Source of the DNA: Brevibacillus centrosporus
GTDB lineage: Bacteria > Bacillota > Bacilli > Brevibacillales > Brevibacillaceae
Length of the DNA stretch: 64,000 nt
Assembly: GCF_003710815.1 (NCBI RefSeq)
Contig: NZ_RHHP01000010.1
Location: forward strand, 124,001-188,000
Reading direction: 5' to 3'
Shown piece by piece: positions 52,090-60,607 of the stretch. Both the position numbers and the translations under genes were made by a program. Each line of letters starts with the position of its first letter. Position 1 is the stretch's first letter. Below the pieces are notes generated by a model. That model did no database searches and had not been told where the DNA came from. It saw only the letters and a list, made by a program, of their open reading frames with translations.

Positions 52090-53187
52090 TTATCCGTTTA
52101 CCTTCTGGAACTGAACCATGAAATCGCTCAGTGCTTTGCACGTTTCATACGGTACTGCATTGTACGTCGATGCACGGCATCCGCCAACCGAGCGGTGACC
52201 GTTCAGCCCGACGAAACCGGCTTGCTTCGCTTCTGCGAGGAAGCGTTTTTCTGCAGCTTCATCCTTCAGTGTGAACGTAATGTTCATCAGCGAGCGACTG
52301 GCTGGTTCTGCATGACCAGCATAGAACCCGTTGCTTTGATCGATCGCGTCATAGATGAGCTTCGCTTTCGCTTCGTTTTGCTTCTCCAATGCATGGATAC
52401 CGCCCAAGCCTTTTGCCCATTTAAGAACCTCGCCAAGCAAATAAATGCCGAATGTTGGAGGCGTGTTGTACAGCGAGTTATTTTTCGCATGGATGCCATA
52501 TTTGAGCATCGTAGGGATGTTTTTGTTCGCTTTCTCAAGCAGGTCTTTGCGGATGATGACAACCGTCACGCCGGATGGACCGAGATTTTTTTGTGCGCCA
52601 GCATAAATCATCGCAAAATTGCTCACGTCGATTGGCTTGGACAAAATGTCACTCGACATGTCCGCAATCAAAGGAACGTCGCCTGTGTTCGGGAACTGCT
52701 TCCATTGTGTACCAAAAATCGTGTTGTTAGAAGTCAAATGTACGTATGCATCGGTTGCATTGTATTTCAATTCATCAATGGAAGGAACGGAACGGTAGTT
52801 GCCTGCTTTCGTGCTAGCAACTTCATACACGTCACCGAACAGTTTGCTTTCCTCGAACGCTTTCTCTGCCCATGCCCCAGTCATGATGTAGCCTGCTTTT
52901 TGACCAGCCTGCAAAAAGTTCATCGGAATCATCGAGAATTGCAGACTTCCTCCGCCTTGGACGAACAATACTTCATAATTTTCAGGAATGGACAACAAGT
53001 CACGCAGGTTACTGATCGCTTCATTATGAACATCTTCATATGCTGCGCTACGATGACTCAGCTCCATCACGGACATGCCTGTTGCACGGAAATCGATCAG
53101 CTCTTGTTGAGCCAATTCCAGCACTGGCAATGGGAGAGCAGATGGTCCAGCATTAAAATTGTACGCGCGGTTTACTTTTTGACTCAC
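52090..53187 (-). CDS. serC: Phosphoserine aminotransferase
   Basis: PLP enzyme converting 3-phosphohydroxypyruvate plus glutamate to O-phosphoserine in serine biosynthesis (and acting in the PLP pathway in some bacteria). The 365 residues start YNFNAGPSALPLPVLE, carry the PLP-lysine segment AGAQKNLGPSGVTVV and end with the GLNGHRSVGGCRASTYNAV motif, all diagnostic. GTG at 53187 is preferred because AGGAG lies nine bases before it; the upstream GTG 53196 abuts that site. Monocistronic and convergent with a broken gene. Confidence 0.96.
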   Translation of the reverse strand: MSQKVNRAYNFNAGPSALPLPVLELAQQELIDFRATGMSVMELSHRSAAYEDVHNEAISNLRDLLSIPENYEVLFVQGGGSLQFSMIPMNFLQAGQKAGYIMTGAWAEKAFEESKLFGDVYEVASTKAGNYRSVPSIDELKYNATDAYVHLTSNNTIFGTQWKQFPNTGDVPLIADMSSDILSKPIDVSNFAMIYAGAQKNLGPSGVTVVIIRKDLLEKANKNIPTMLKYGIHAKNNSLYNTPPTFGIYLLGEVLKWAKGLGGIHALEKQNEAKAKLIYDAIDQSNGFYAGHAEPASRSLMNITFTLKDEAAEKRFLAEAKQAGFVGLNGHRSVGGCRASTYNAVPYETCKALSDFMVQFQKVNG

Positions 53188-53196
53188 TTCACTCAC

Positions 53197-53733
53197 TCCT
53201 AATGGGTATGCATTACTGGGCTTGGCTCAAAGGCATCGCCCAATTCCAAACATTTTCGTTTCTTCAAAGCAAATATTACACAAAATTCCGTTCGTTTTCC
53301 ACATTTTTGCCGATAAAGTTCGTGAACAGTGTATTATCTGTAAAAAACCACTCTGACACCCATAGTCAAAATGGGTGGCATTTTTGCGAGTTTTAGAAAG
53401 AGGATAAAACATTCGAGTCACATTCGGATTTGCTGAAAAACGGAACGATAAATGGAATACCTGGAAAGCAGTCAAAGTGACATTACTTCAATACCCCATG
53501 AACATGGGAAGACGGGGGAGTTAAGCGAAACGACAGGCAACACTTCGAAAGGCATGAAGCCAACAATTCGTGTCTTTTTCACGTTGAGGAAATTTAGCGT
53601 GCTTCACCGTACAAAGGAATCATTACTCAGTAGAATATTTTTTTCGAATATTAGGGTCACTCTTGAATACTGTTTAAGGATTATAAATCATTCGTAAAAT
53701 TTTCGTTACATTACGGTAAAGGAGTGCATATGG
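53197..53733. other. Divergent intergenic region between serC and the split PEP-synthase-like genes
   Basis: About 540 bases with no convincing gene; an 81-codon plus-strand frame at 53452 has no ribosome binding site and an unprotein-like composition. Near 53357-53381 a hairpin is formed by CACCCAT and ATGGGTG; read on the minus strand it is followed by TCAGAGTGG and six T. It could be a leader element for serC or an old mobile-element end. Nothing matches a riboswitch class I know. Confidence 0.3.
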
Positions 53734-54621
53734 TTGTACACGGTATCCCTACAATCGGCAGGTCAGGAAGACATCCTTCGGGTGGGTACAAAAGCATTTC
53801 ATTTAGCTCAATTGGTTCAAGAAAACTTCCGAGTACCACAAGGATTTATCGTTACTTCAAATGCACTCGCTCGCTTCATGATTGAGAATCATTTAGAGGA
53901 AAAAATATGGGAGGCGACTGTACCGTCAGAGATTGAGCTTGACATTGCAGCCGCCTATGAGCGACTGAAAGTGGAGACGAAAGAATCGGATCTTTCTGTT
54001 GCCGTTCGTTCTTCTTCTGCAGCAGAGGACTTGCAAGGAGCTTCTTTTGCAGGCCAATATGAAAGCATTCTCAACGTGAAAGATTTCTCTCATCTCATGG
54101 ATTGCGTGAGAATGTGTTGGAGCTCCTTGTTTTCAGACAGGGTGAAGCAATATGCCCAGCAAAAAAAGATTGCGGCTGAAAATTTTCCGATGGCGGTCTT
54201 GATTCAACGTTGCATCGAAGCGGATGTCTCAGGTGTCGTTTTCAGTATGAATCCGGTAACCCAAAACAAGGAAGAGATCGTGATTAACGCGAGCTATGGG
54301 CTGGGAGAAGCAATTGTTTCCGGCATGGTTACGCCAGATAGCTTTCGTTTCAGTAAACAGCTTGCTTACATTCACAGAGATCTGGGCGGCAAAGAAATGA
54401 AACTGGTTTATGGGCAAAAGGGCGTAAAAGAAGTAGAGACAACTAGTGAAGAGCAAGAGTGCTTTTGTCTCACAGATGAGCAACTATTGTCACTGGTAAG
54501 AGAAACGAAAAAAATGGAAGCATTCTACCAGCATCCCGTCGATGTCGAATTTGCGATCAAGGCTGACCACATCTACATCCTGCAAGTGAGACCTGTTACC
54601 ACAAGAGGAGGCCAGGATTGA
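53734..54621 (+). CDS. PEP synthase/rifampin phosphotransferase-like ATP-binding subunit (split protein, part 1)
   Basis: A 295-residue ATP-grasp domain of the pyruvate-phosphate-dikinase N-terminal type. Diagnostic segment: VRSSSAAEDLQGASFAGQYE, then PMAVLIQRCIEADVSGVVFS, INASYGLGEAIVSGMVTPD and the closing DVEFAIKADHIYILQVRPV. In single-chain enzymes (PEP synthase, rifampin phosphotransferase, about 870 residues) this region is fused to the rest; here it stops and the remainder is the next gene. Start TTG 53734 follows AAAGGAG. Coupled to part 2 by a TGATG overlap. Likely phosphotransfer to an unknown acceptor. Confidence 0.85.
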   Translation: MYTVSLQSAGQEDILRVGTKAFHLAQLVQENFRVPQGFIVTSNALARFMIENHLEEKIWEATVPSEIELDIAAAYERLKVETKESDLSVAVRSSSAAEDLQGASFAGQYESILNVKDFSHLMDCVRMCWSSLFSDRVKQYAQQKKIAAENFPMAVLIQRCIEADVSGVVFSMNPVTQNKEEIVINASYGLGEAIVSGMVTPDSFRFSKQLAYIHRDLGGKEMKLVYGQKGVKEVETTSEEQECFCLTDEQLLSLVRETKKMEAFYQHPVDVEFAIKADHIYILQVRPVTTRGGQD

Positions 54622-56255
54622 TGACGCAACTGACAGAATTTCAAAGAGAGATCATTCTGAATGAAGAAGACAAACAGAACTATTTTTGGGTACAGGATGA
54701 TGTTCATTTGGCCCATGCCGTAAGCCCGTTGTTTGCGTCGTTTCAAATTCCGGCGATGACAAAAGGAACGAAAACGGCCTTTGAAAATCTCAAAATGCCA
54801 CTCCGTCAATTCATGATGAAATTGGCGGATGGTCGCCTTTATCAAGCAACACTTCCTCATGAGGGAGATATGCCCTCACGGATTCGAGAGCATCAAGAGC
54901 TGGTAGGTCCCTTGTTTCCCATTCAAAAGCAAAGACTGATGGATTCCGTGGAACATATCTTCTCCCCTTTTTATCGCCAATTGGATGCATATCGAAGCCA
55001 AACGGCTACATTAGATGAAGCCAAACAAAGAGTTGAGGAACTATTTGCGTTCTACGAGAAAGCATGGCAGCTTCATTTTGAAATTGTGATGCCAAGAGGC
55101 GGACATTCGATGGCGTTGGAGGAGCTGTACACTCGACTAACTAACGAGTCGGATGCTACTGCCGTTTATGAATGTCTGTCAGGTGTGATGAACAAGACGC
55201 TGGAAACAGATCGGGAGCTATGGAAACTGGCTGTGCAGGTGAAACAGTCTGCGGTACTGGAAGGGATATTCACCGGATTTCCCACGGAAGAAATCGTATC
55301 ACAGCTCGATCAACAGGAAGAAGGCAGAGCTTTTTTAACAGGCCTGCGGGCATTTCTCGAGATATACGGGTACCGTTCCCCAAACTCCCATGAATTCCTT
55401 GATGAAACCTGGATCGAAAATCCCAATCAGGTTCTATACATGATCAGCGCCTACTTGCAGAAAGAGTATGATTTTGAAAAGGAATATGCGCAAATCGTTC
55501 AAAAGCGCGAGGAGAAGGTACTTGAAACGTTAGCCAAAATGCCAGAGGGAGAAGGAAAGCAGGCGTTTATCCAATTGCATCAATGGGCGTTGGAGGCCTG
55601 GGGGCTGGATGAGGACCACCACTTCTATATTGATGCGATGCTCCCCGCGAAATCTAGGCTCTTCTTGTTACGTGTAGGGGAGATGCTTGTGGACGCGAAT
55701 GTAGTGGAAGCTCCTAATGATATCTTCTTTCTGTACTATGATGAGTTGCTCGACGTATTGTCAGAACCCGCTTTGGTATCTCAAACAATAGAGCGACGGA
55801 AACAGGAGCATGAGCAGAACAAACAGAAAAGCGTGCCGCCCGTTTATGGAACACCACCAGAAGAAGTTCCAGACGATCCCATTTTGGAGCGTGTATTTGG
55901 AATAAAGACACCAGACGTGAATGAGCAGGAGAAACATTTTTCCGGATATGCGGCTTCACAGGGGCAGTACACGGGAGTTGTAAAGGTAGTGCGAGGACCT
56001 GAGGATTTTTCCAAAATCCAGACAGGCGATGTACTGGTTTGCAAAACAACGACCCCGCCATGGACGGTTCTGTTTTCAGTCGTGGGAGCCGTCGTGACCG
56101 ATGCGGGCGGGATCTTATCTCACGCGGGAACCGTTGCCAGAGAGTACCGTGTGCCTTCTGTAGTGGGTACAAAAGTAGCGACGAGCGTTCTTCGGGATGG
56201 AGATATCGTCACAGTAGATGGTACCAACGGAGTGGTTCACTTTGGAAAACAATAG
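54621..56255 (+). CDS. PEP synthase/rifampin phosphotransferase-like acceptor and swivelling-His subunit (split protein, part 2)
   Basis: A 544-residue protein completing the preceding one: a large helical acceptor-type domain (about 1-440) and a C-terminal phosphohistidine domain with GDVLVCKTTTPPWTVLFSVV and AGGILSHAGTVAREYRVPSV, in which the His of SHAG is the phosphorylated residue. The helical part aligns in style with the rifampin-binding domain of RPH, but that cannot be proven by eye. ATG 54621 overlaps the TGA of part 1. The next gene is an MFS exporter beginning inside this one, a pairing that suggests drug or metabolite resistance. Confidence 0.85.
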   Translation: MTQLTEFQREIILNEEDKQNYFWVQDDVHLAHAVSPLFASFQIPAMTKGTKTAFENLKMPLRQFMMKLADGRLYQATLPHEGDMPSRIREHQELVGPLFPIQKQRLMDSVEHIFSPFYRQLDAYRSQTATLDEAKQRVEELFAFYEKAWQLHFEIVMPRGGHSMALEELYTRLTNESDATAVYECLSGVMNKTLETDRELWKLAVQVKQSAVLEGIFTGFPTEEIVSQLDQQEEGRAFLTGLRAFLEIYGYRSPNSHEFLDETWIENPNQVLYMISAYLQKEYDFEKEYAQIVQKREEKVLETLAKMPEGEGKQAFIQLHQWALEAWGLDEDHHFYIDAMLPAKSRLFLLRVGEMLVDANVVEAPNDIFFLYYDELLDVLSEPALVSQTIERRKQEHEQNKQKSVPPVYGTPPEEVPDDPILERVFGIKTPDVNEQEKHFSGYAASQGQYTGVVKVVRGPEDFSKIQTGDVLVCKTTTPPWTVLFSVVGAVVTDAGGILSHAGTVAREYRVPSVVGTKVATSVLRDGDIVTVDGTNGVVHFGKQ

Positions 56256-57561
56256 GCACGGACTCATGCTGCTCTCCATATTGACAGGGACTTTTTTGGT
56301 CCCTGTCAATTCAACCATGATTGCTGTTGGTTTGCCTAGCATTGTTGAATCCTTGCATAGCAGCCTGACTCATGCCTCTTGGATCATTACCGTCTATTTG
56401 ATCGTGATGACCGTGCTTCAGCCGATTGCTGGAAAACTGGGGGATATTTATGGCAATCGGGAGATGTTTCTTTTAGGCATGCTGCTTTTTCTACTTTCCT
56501 CCATCGCATGTCTGTTCACGATGAATTTGCTGTGGTTGATCATTTTTCGAGCAGTCCAGGCTATCGGTGGAGCATTGGCTGCTCCGAATGCCAGCGCCAT
56601 CATCAGGTATGTGACACCCAGAGAGAAAATGGGCAAGACCTTTGGATTGTTTGGTTTCTCCATGGGCATTGGCGCTGCTCTTGGCCCATTAATGGGCTCG
56701 ATCTTAATCAGCTTATGGGGCTGGACGTCCATCTTCTGGATCAATGTCCCCTTTGCTTTGGTGTCGTTATGTGCATCGTTTTTTCTTTTACCAGCCATCA
56801 AAAAGGAAAAGACTGCAACGCTGGATATCTATGGATCGGTCCTTCTAGGTGTCAGTCTCATAACGCTCATTCTGTTAGTGACGCATAATGAATATAGGAC
56901 GATTTGGACATTGGGACTCCTATGTATGCTCATTCTTCTGTTCATCCGGCAGGAAAAGAATTGTGAGGAACCGCTCATTCAATTTCAATTATTCAAAAAC
57001 CGCATGTTTACCAGTGCCAATTTTTCTATTCTGTTTAGCAATGCCATCATGTATAGTACCATCCTGGTGATGCCCATACTTTTGCAAAATGAATTCCACT
57101 TCTCCGTGGAAACGATTGGCGTGCTGCTCTTTGTATTTTCGCTGTCGATGTCTCTGTTTTCATGGGTTGGCGGGTACCTAACAGATCGTGTTGGAAAGAA
57201 AATGATAGTTCTGCTTTCCTTTCTTTTCTCAGCCGTAGCAGTGGGCGTATATGTAGGATTCTATTCCAACCATTCACTCGTAACGATCGCAATTGGCCTG
57301 GTCATCGGAGGACTAGGGGCAGGAATAGGTTCAGCATCTATGCAAACGGCTTCGCTGCAAGCTGTTTCAAAGGAGATGTCTGGGGTTGCCTCTGGTATCT
57401 TTTCCACTTTCCGCTATGTGGGCGGTATGATCGCTTCCGTTTTAGTAAGTTTGCTAATGGATTACCATCTCCTGTTCTATACCCTTTTTTTCTTCGCATT
57501 ATCAGGCATTCCCGTAGCATGGGGATTGCATGAGCCATCGATAAAAGAGAGCAATGGATGA
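56218..57561 (+). CDS. MFS transporter, DHA2/EmrB-QacA-like
   Basis: A drug:H+ antiporter-type exporter of 447 residues, nearly all hydrophobic with 12-14 segments. VPVNSTMIAVGLPSIVESL, ASWIITVYLIVMTVLQPIAG and KLGDIYGNREMFLLG (motif A) and the RAVQAIGGALAAPNASAII motif are typical. It overlaps the end of the split phosphotransferase gene; ATG 56218 has no close ribosome binding site, and TTG 56242 after ACGGAG is an alternative. Operonic with the pair upstream, so it may export the same compound or its product. Confidence 0.87.
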   Translation: MVPTEWFTLENNRHGLMLLSILTGTFLVPVNSTMIAVGLPSIVESLHSSLTHASWIITVYLIVMTVLQPIAGKLGDIYGNREMFLLGMLLFLLSSIACLFTMNLLWLIIFRAVQAIGGALAAPNASAIIRYVTPREKMGKTFGLFGFSMGIGAALGPLMGSILISLWGWTSIFWINVPFALVSLCASFFLLPAIKKEKTATLDIYGSVLLGVSLITLILLVTHNEYRTIWTLGLLCMLILLFIRQEKNCEEPLIQFQLFKNRMFTSANFSILFSNAIMYSTILVMPILLQNEFHFSVETIGVLLFVFSLSMSLFSWVGGYLTDRVGKKMIVLLSFLFSAVAVGVYVGFYSNHSLVTIAIGLVIGGLGAGIGSASMQTASLQAVSKEMSGVASGIFSTFRYVGGMIASVLVSLLMDYHLLFYTLFFFALSGIPVAWGLHEPSIKESNG

Positions 57562-57650
57562 AGTGATAGATCTTTGCTGCTCTGTATCTTGTCTATCTGC
57601 GTGAGAGTGCCACTGAGATTCCTACATCGAGTACCCTTACTGACTGCAGG

Positions 57651-57780
57651 TATGACCGTAATCGTAACCGTATAACGAATACGGAGAAGTTGTTGAAGTA
57701 ACGGGATCGATAACGCAAAAACAAACCACGACAAAGCTGCCGCGATGATGACCGGCAGCTTTGTTACGCTAACGGGCAGA
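57651..57780 (+). repeat. Complete copy of the dispersed hairpin repeat
   Basis: About 130 bases: a left block matching 47728-47780, then a right block matching 49252-49332. The perfect stem ACAAAGCTGCCG/CGGCAGCTTTGT lies in the right part, flanked by TAACGGG on both sides (57699 and near 57770). It follows the MFS gene and may also serve as a transcription stop. Confidence 0.65.
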
Positions 57781-57869
57781 ATACTAGGGATCGATAGTAT
57801 ACCTAGAAACTGGAGGCTAAAAACAGATAAAATGAAAAAGCAACCGTGATAGTTGCATTTAATTTGTAC

Positions 57870-58379
57870 TTATTCGGCTATTTCATCAAGGTCTTCGTTG
57901 TAAGCCAATATTCCCCGTTTAAAGTAATGAAGTTTTTCATCTGAGGTAGTTTCCATTAAATTTGTAATCAGCAGCTCAACGCTTTCTTTGTAACTTTGGC
58001 TATTGTACAGGGCCATAGCGAGAAACACTTTAATTGCCCGGTTCTCTGGAAATTCACTCATTCCTCTGCGTAACGTCTCAACGGCTCTTTGGTAGTGTCC
58101 CCAGTAGCGGTATGTACTCCCCAATCCCATTAGGCATCTTTCAAGATCAGGCCCAGAAAGACCCAATTCAAGAGCTCGCTCATAATATGGAATAGCTTCA
58201 CGTCCAAGGCCGGAATTGTCATGGGCTATTCCGGTTTGGTAATTGATCTCCGCATCATCGGGGTAATAGGAAAGTAGTTCTAATAAGTGATTTCTAACCT
58301 CACCTAATATTGCTTGATCTTGCTTGGCTCTTCCTTCTTCACGCCGTTCAATTAATTTGCTCAATTCGTCTCTTGTCAT
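57870..58379 (-). CDS. Tetratricopeptide-repeat protein
   Basis: A 169-residue helical protein with about four TPR units: PDDAEINYQTGIAHDNSGLG, AIPYYERALELGLSGPDLER, GLGSTYRYWGHYQRAVETLR and ENRAIKVFLAMALYNSQSYK. It is of the common Bacillales small TPR type (TPR_5-like). ATG 58379 is preferred over the open frame to 58442. TPR domains mediate protein contacts; partner unknown. It stands alone, with no terminator seen downstream of it besides the repeat. Confidence 0.85.
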   Translation of the reverse strand: MTRDELSKLIERREEGRAKQDQAILGEVRNHLLELLSYYPDDAEINYQTGIAHDNSGLGREAIPYYERALELGLSGPDLERCLMGLGSTYRYWGHYQRAVETLRRGMSEFPENRAIKVFLAMALYNSQSYKESVELLITNLMETTSDEKLHYFKRGILAYNEDLDEIAE

Positions 58380-58519
58380 ATTTTCACATCCCAAGGTCGG
58401 AAATCTTAGATGAGACTGTCTTAACATAAAAATGACTCTCATTACGTTAACAGATTCGATAGTTCAATGAGGCAGTCTAAGACTTTATTATCCATGAACA
58501 ATAGCTGGAAAATAAAAAG

Positions 58520-58572
58520 AGCACATAAAAAGGAGCATTAGCTGTGTAGGCTAACGCTCCTTTTTATGTGCT
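58520..58572. terminator. Strong bidirectional terminator
   Basis: A 23-base arm beginning AGCACATAAAAAGGAG (58520) pairs almost perfectly with the arm ending CTCCTTTTTATGTGCT (58572) across a seven-base loop. It ends the minus-strand SLH-like gene at 58596. Confidence 0.85.
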
Positions 58573-58595
58573 GTCTAATGTCTAATCGGTTTCCC

Positions 58596-59264
58596 TTATG
58601 GCTGAGCTGGGAGTGTACGTGCCTTCACATACTCTAGCGCCTTTTGGATCAGCTCGGCAGACTCTTTACGGCTAATCTCGCCCTTTGGATTGAAGTTTCC
58701 TTTTTCATCGAGCTTCGTGAAGCCAAGCGCGAGTGCTCGCTGAATGGCACCTTGATAGGCAATATTCAGCTCGGCCTCATCCGCTAGCTTAGCAGGAACC
58801 ACGTTAATCATGGGGAGAGCGTTCTTGGATTCCATAGCGCGCATCAGCTGGAAGACGAACTCTTCTTTTGTCCACATTTTATTCGGCTCAAGATCTGCCG
58901 GTAACTCCAAGCCGTTGTTTGCAGCAATGATTAACGCATTGGCATACCAGGCGCTGTTGTTCGCGTTTTTGTAGTAATCACTGGCAAGCGGGGGCTTCAC
59001 AAAACGAATCGTGTCCAAATTTAAATCAAAGGCGTTAACGATCAGTTGAATCCCCTCAGCCGTCGTAATGGTAGCTTCCGGCAGGAAAAAGTCAGCTGCC
59101 AACTCATCTTGAGTTTGCTGTTCAACCATGATGTGCATGGTATCTTTATCCACTGTAGTATTCTGATCCGTGAAGAAAGTAGCAGCGGACGCGCCATGCT
59201 GCAAGAAACCTGCAGACAGAAGAGCGAAAGTGGAAAGTGCGAGAATAGTACGGTTCATTTTCAT
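58596..59264 (-). CDS. Secreted protein with SLH-like repeats
   Basis: A 222-residue exported protein. Signal peptide at 1-27 (MKMNRTILALSTFALLSAGF, cleavage likely after HGASA). The mature part has two stretches resembling S-layer homology repeats: WYANALIIAANNGLELPADL with MWTKEEFVFQLMRAM, and AIQRALALGFTKLDEKGNFN followed by GEISRKESAELIQKAL. ATG 59264 has AAAAGGTGG eight bases upstream. Probably associated with the cell wall via secondary polysaccharide; no catalytic domain is present. Confidence 0.8.
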   Translation of the reverse strand: MKMNRTILALSTFALLSAGFLQHGASAATFFTDQNTTVDKDTMHIMVEQQTQDELAADFFLPEATITTAEGIQLIVNAFDLNLDTIRFVKPPLASDYYKNANNSAWYANALIIAANNGLELPADLEPNKMWTKEEFVFQLMRAMESKNALPMINVVPAKLADEAELNIAYQGAIQRALALGFTKLDEKGNFNPKGEISRKESAELIQKALEYVKARTLPAQP

Positions 59265-59770
59265 GGAAGAGACCACCTTTTCTTATGAGTAGTTGATTGG
59301 TTGGAACGATTTCAAGAGGAGCATGAACTTGCATTTACTTCAAATCTACTTATTTTTCAAAACGTTTACTTTACCAATACTTAACTTAGATGTGCTGCTC
59401 TAGCAACACGTCACGAAATTCTTGTATTTGTTGAACCGTTTGAAGCCATCTTGAGTACTACCAATACCCGTAACCTTCTTGATGCTCGTTAGTCTGCCCG
59501 TTTCCCCACCTCAGCTTCCATGTTGCTAGTTACTATTCTTTAGACGGTAATAATTCGTAAGTGTTACATGGAATTTTACTGATATATTTTTTATTTTTAT
59601 TCCGGGTTCTAGGAACACTCCTGACCGATTTTCAGACGTTACCGCTAGTAGCTATTGGAAGCTAAAATATGATTCCCCCTCTGATAGATAAGTAAGTATG
59701 TTGCGTACATTCTGACGATAGGTTATAGATAAACGTTTCAATGAAAAGTGTATGGAAATTGCAAATGAAA
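59265..59770. other. Intergenic region with no recognised feature
   Basis: About 500 bases without a supported gene, AT-rich around 59560-59600. The promoter of the minus-strand SLH-like gene should lie at its left end; I could not identify it with confidence. Confidence 0.3.
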
Positions 59771-59854
59771 GCAAAGAGGCACTCCTGACAAACGGAGTGG
59801 ATTCACCTGAACGGTGTTCCCGACTGCGTTGCCGAGGGGTGCCCTTTTATTTTT
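59771..59854. terminator. Possible terminator structure beside the broken phosphatase gene
   Basis: GGCACTCCT (59778-59786) pairs with AGGGGTGCC (59835-59843) with one G-U pair; plus-strand T run CTTTTATTTTT follows and a moderately T-rich minus-strand flank lies on the other side. The loop is long (about 48 bases). Confidence 0.35.
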
Positions 59855-60281
59855 CTAGAAAGGAGCGTTTTCGTTCAAATACATGTCTTGCATATGCTTC
59901 CGCTTATTCACAGTAAGCCCCAGCGAGTCCAGGTACTGATCGATGGAACCGTATTGCTTTTTGATCTCGTCAAAAGCTGTTTGCAAATAGGAAGGGCGCA
60001 CGACAAGCACGGCTCTGACAGCATCTGCCTGATCAACGTTTGAGAACGTGGAAATGATTGCATTCATGAGTTTAGAGTTATACGCCTCGTTGTATTTGTT
60101 GACCGATTCCCTGCCAGCTAAAAGTCAATTGGCCATCTAATTGGCGCTCGACGGTTGCCTGTGCAAACTGTGGCTGCACAACAGGTTTCGTAACTTCTGT
60201 CGCAATGACTGTGTTACCTGTACACAGCAGCAGAAGTGCTAGCAGGATAAAAACGAGGTCTTTCTTCATTGGAAAGCTCAT
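59855..60281 (-). pseudogene. Secreted tyrosine-protein phosphatase, internally deleted
   Basis: The upstream frame (60281-60078) has an export signal (KKDLVFILLALLLLCTGNTV) and a mature start ATVERQLDGQLTFSWQG. The downstream frame (60067-59855) matches the C-terminus of the Y_phosphatase3 family: RPSYLQTAFDEIKKQYGSID, then YLDSLGLTVNKRKHMQ. The catalytic Cys-containing middle is absent and the two parts are in different frames, so this is an internal deletion with a frame change at about 60100. Confidence 0.6.
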
Positions 60282-60607
60282 GTCTTGTCCACACCTTTCA
60301 GATGAATAAAGTCATGGACATCGTGTTGCAAATCATATGCCAGCACGGAAAGGAGTACAAAGGCCACAAAGGATTACCCGTACTTAACAAAGTATAAGAT
60401 CGGACTAAAAATGGGACAAAACATCCAGTTCGTTCATCTACTTCAAATGAAGACTGTCGTAAAAATTCTCATCTCTTTCGCATTCTCTCTCGCGCTTTCT
60501 CGAGGATTCTCATAATTGAGCATTCAAAATAATCCCGTATAAAAAACTGCGAAAGATTTGATAATCGGGAAGGCGAACGGAGAAGAGAAGAGCGGGGAAA
60601 AGGAATG
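60282..60607. other. Intergenic region with no recognised feature
   Basis: About 325 bases between the broken phosphatase and the end of the GAF-PucR regulator. No gene, hairpin or promoter that I can support. Confidence 0.3.

Noticed and set aside
52195-53202. A 335-codon plus-strand open frame opposite serC
   Set aside because: It is the antisense of a strongly supported serC gene, has no ribosome binding site and its translation (Cys/His/Phe-rich) is not protein-like.
53205-53480. Possible T-box or other riboswitch before serC
   Set aside because: Only one hairpin is seen; no T-box sequence, specifier arrangement or other conserved aptamer core could be found.
53649-53660. TTAGGGTCA upstream of the split phosphotransferase, like the putative activator site
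   Set aside because: A nine-base match is expected about once by chance in a window this size on both strands, and no -24/-12 promoter lies downstream.
53452-53697. An 81-codon frame in the serC/PEP-synthase-like intergenic region
   Set aside because: No ribosome binding site, low-complexity hydrophilic start and no family resemblance; it overlaps the likely promoter region of the next gene.
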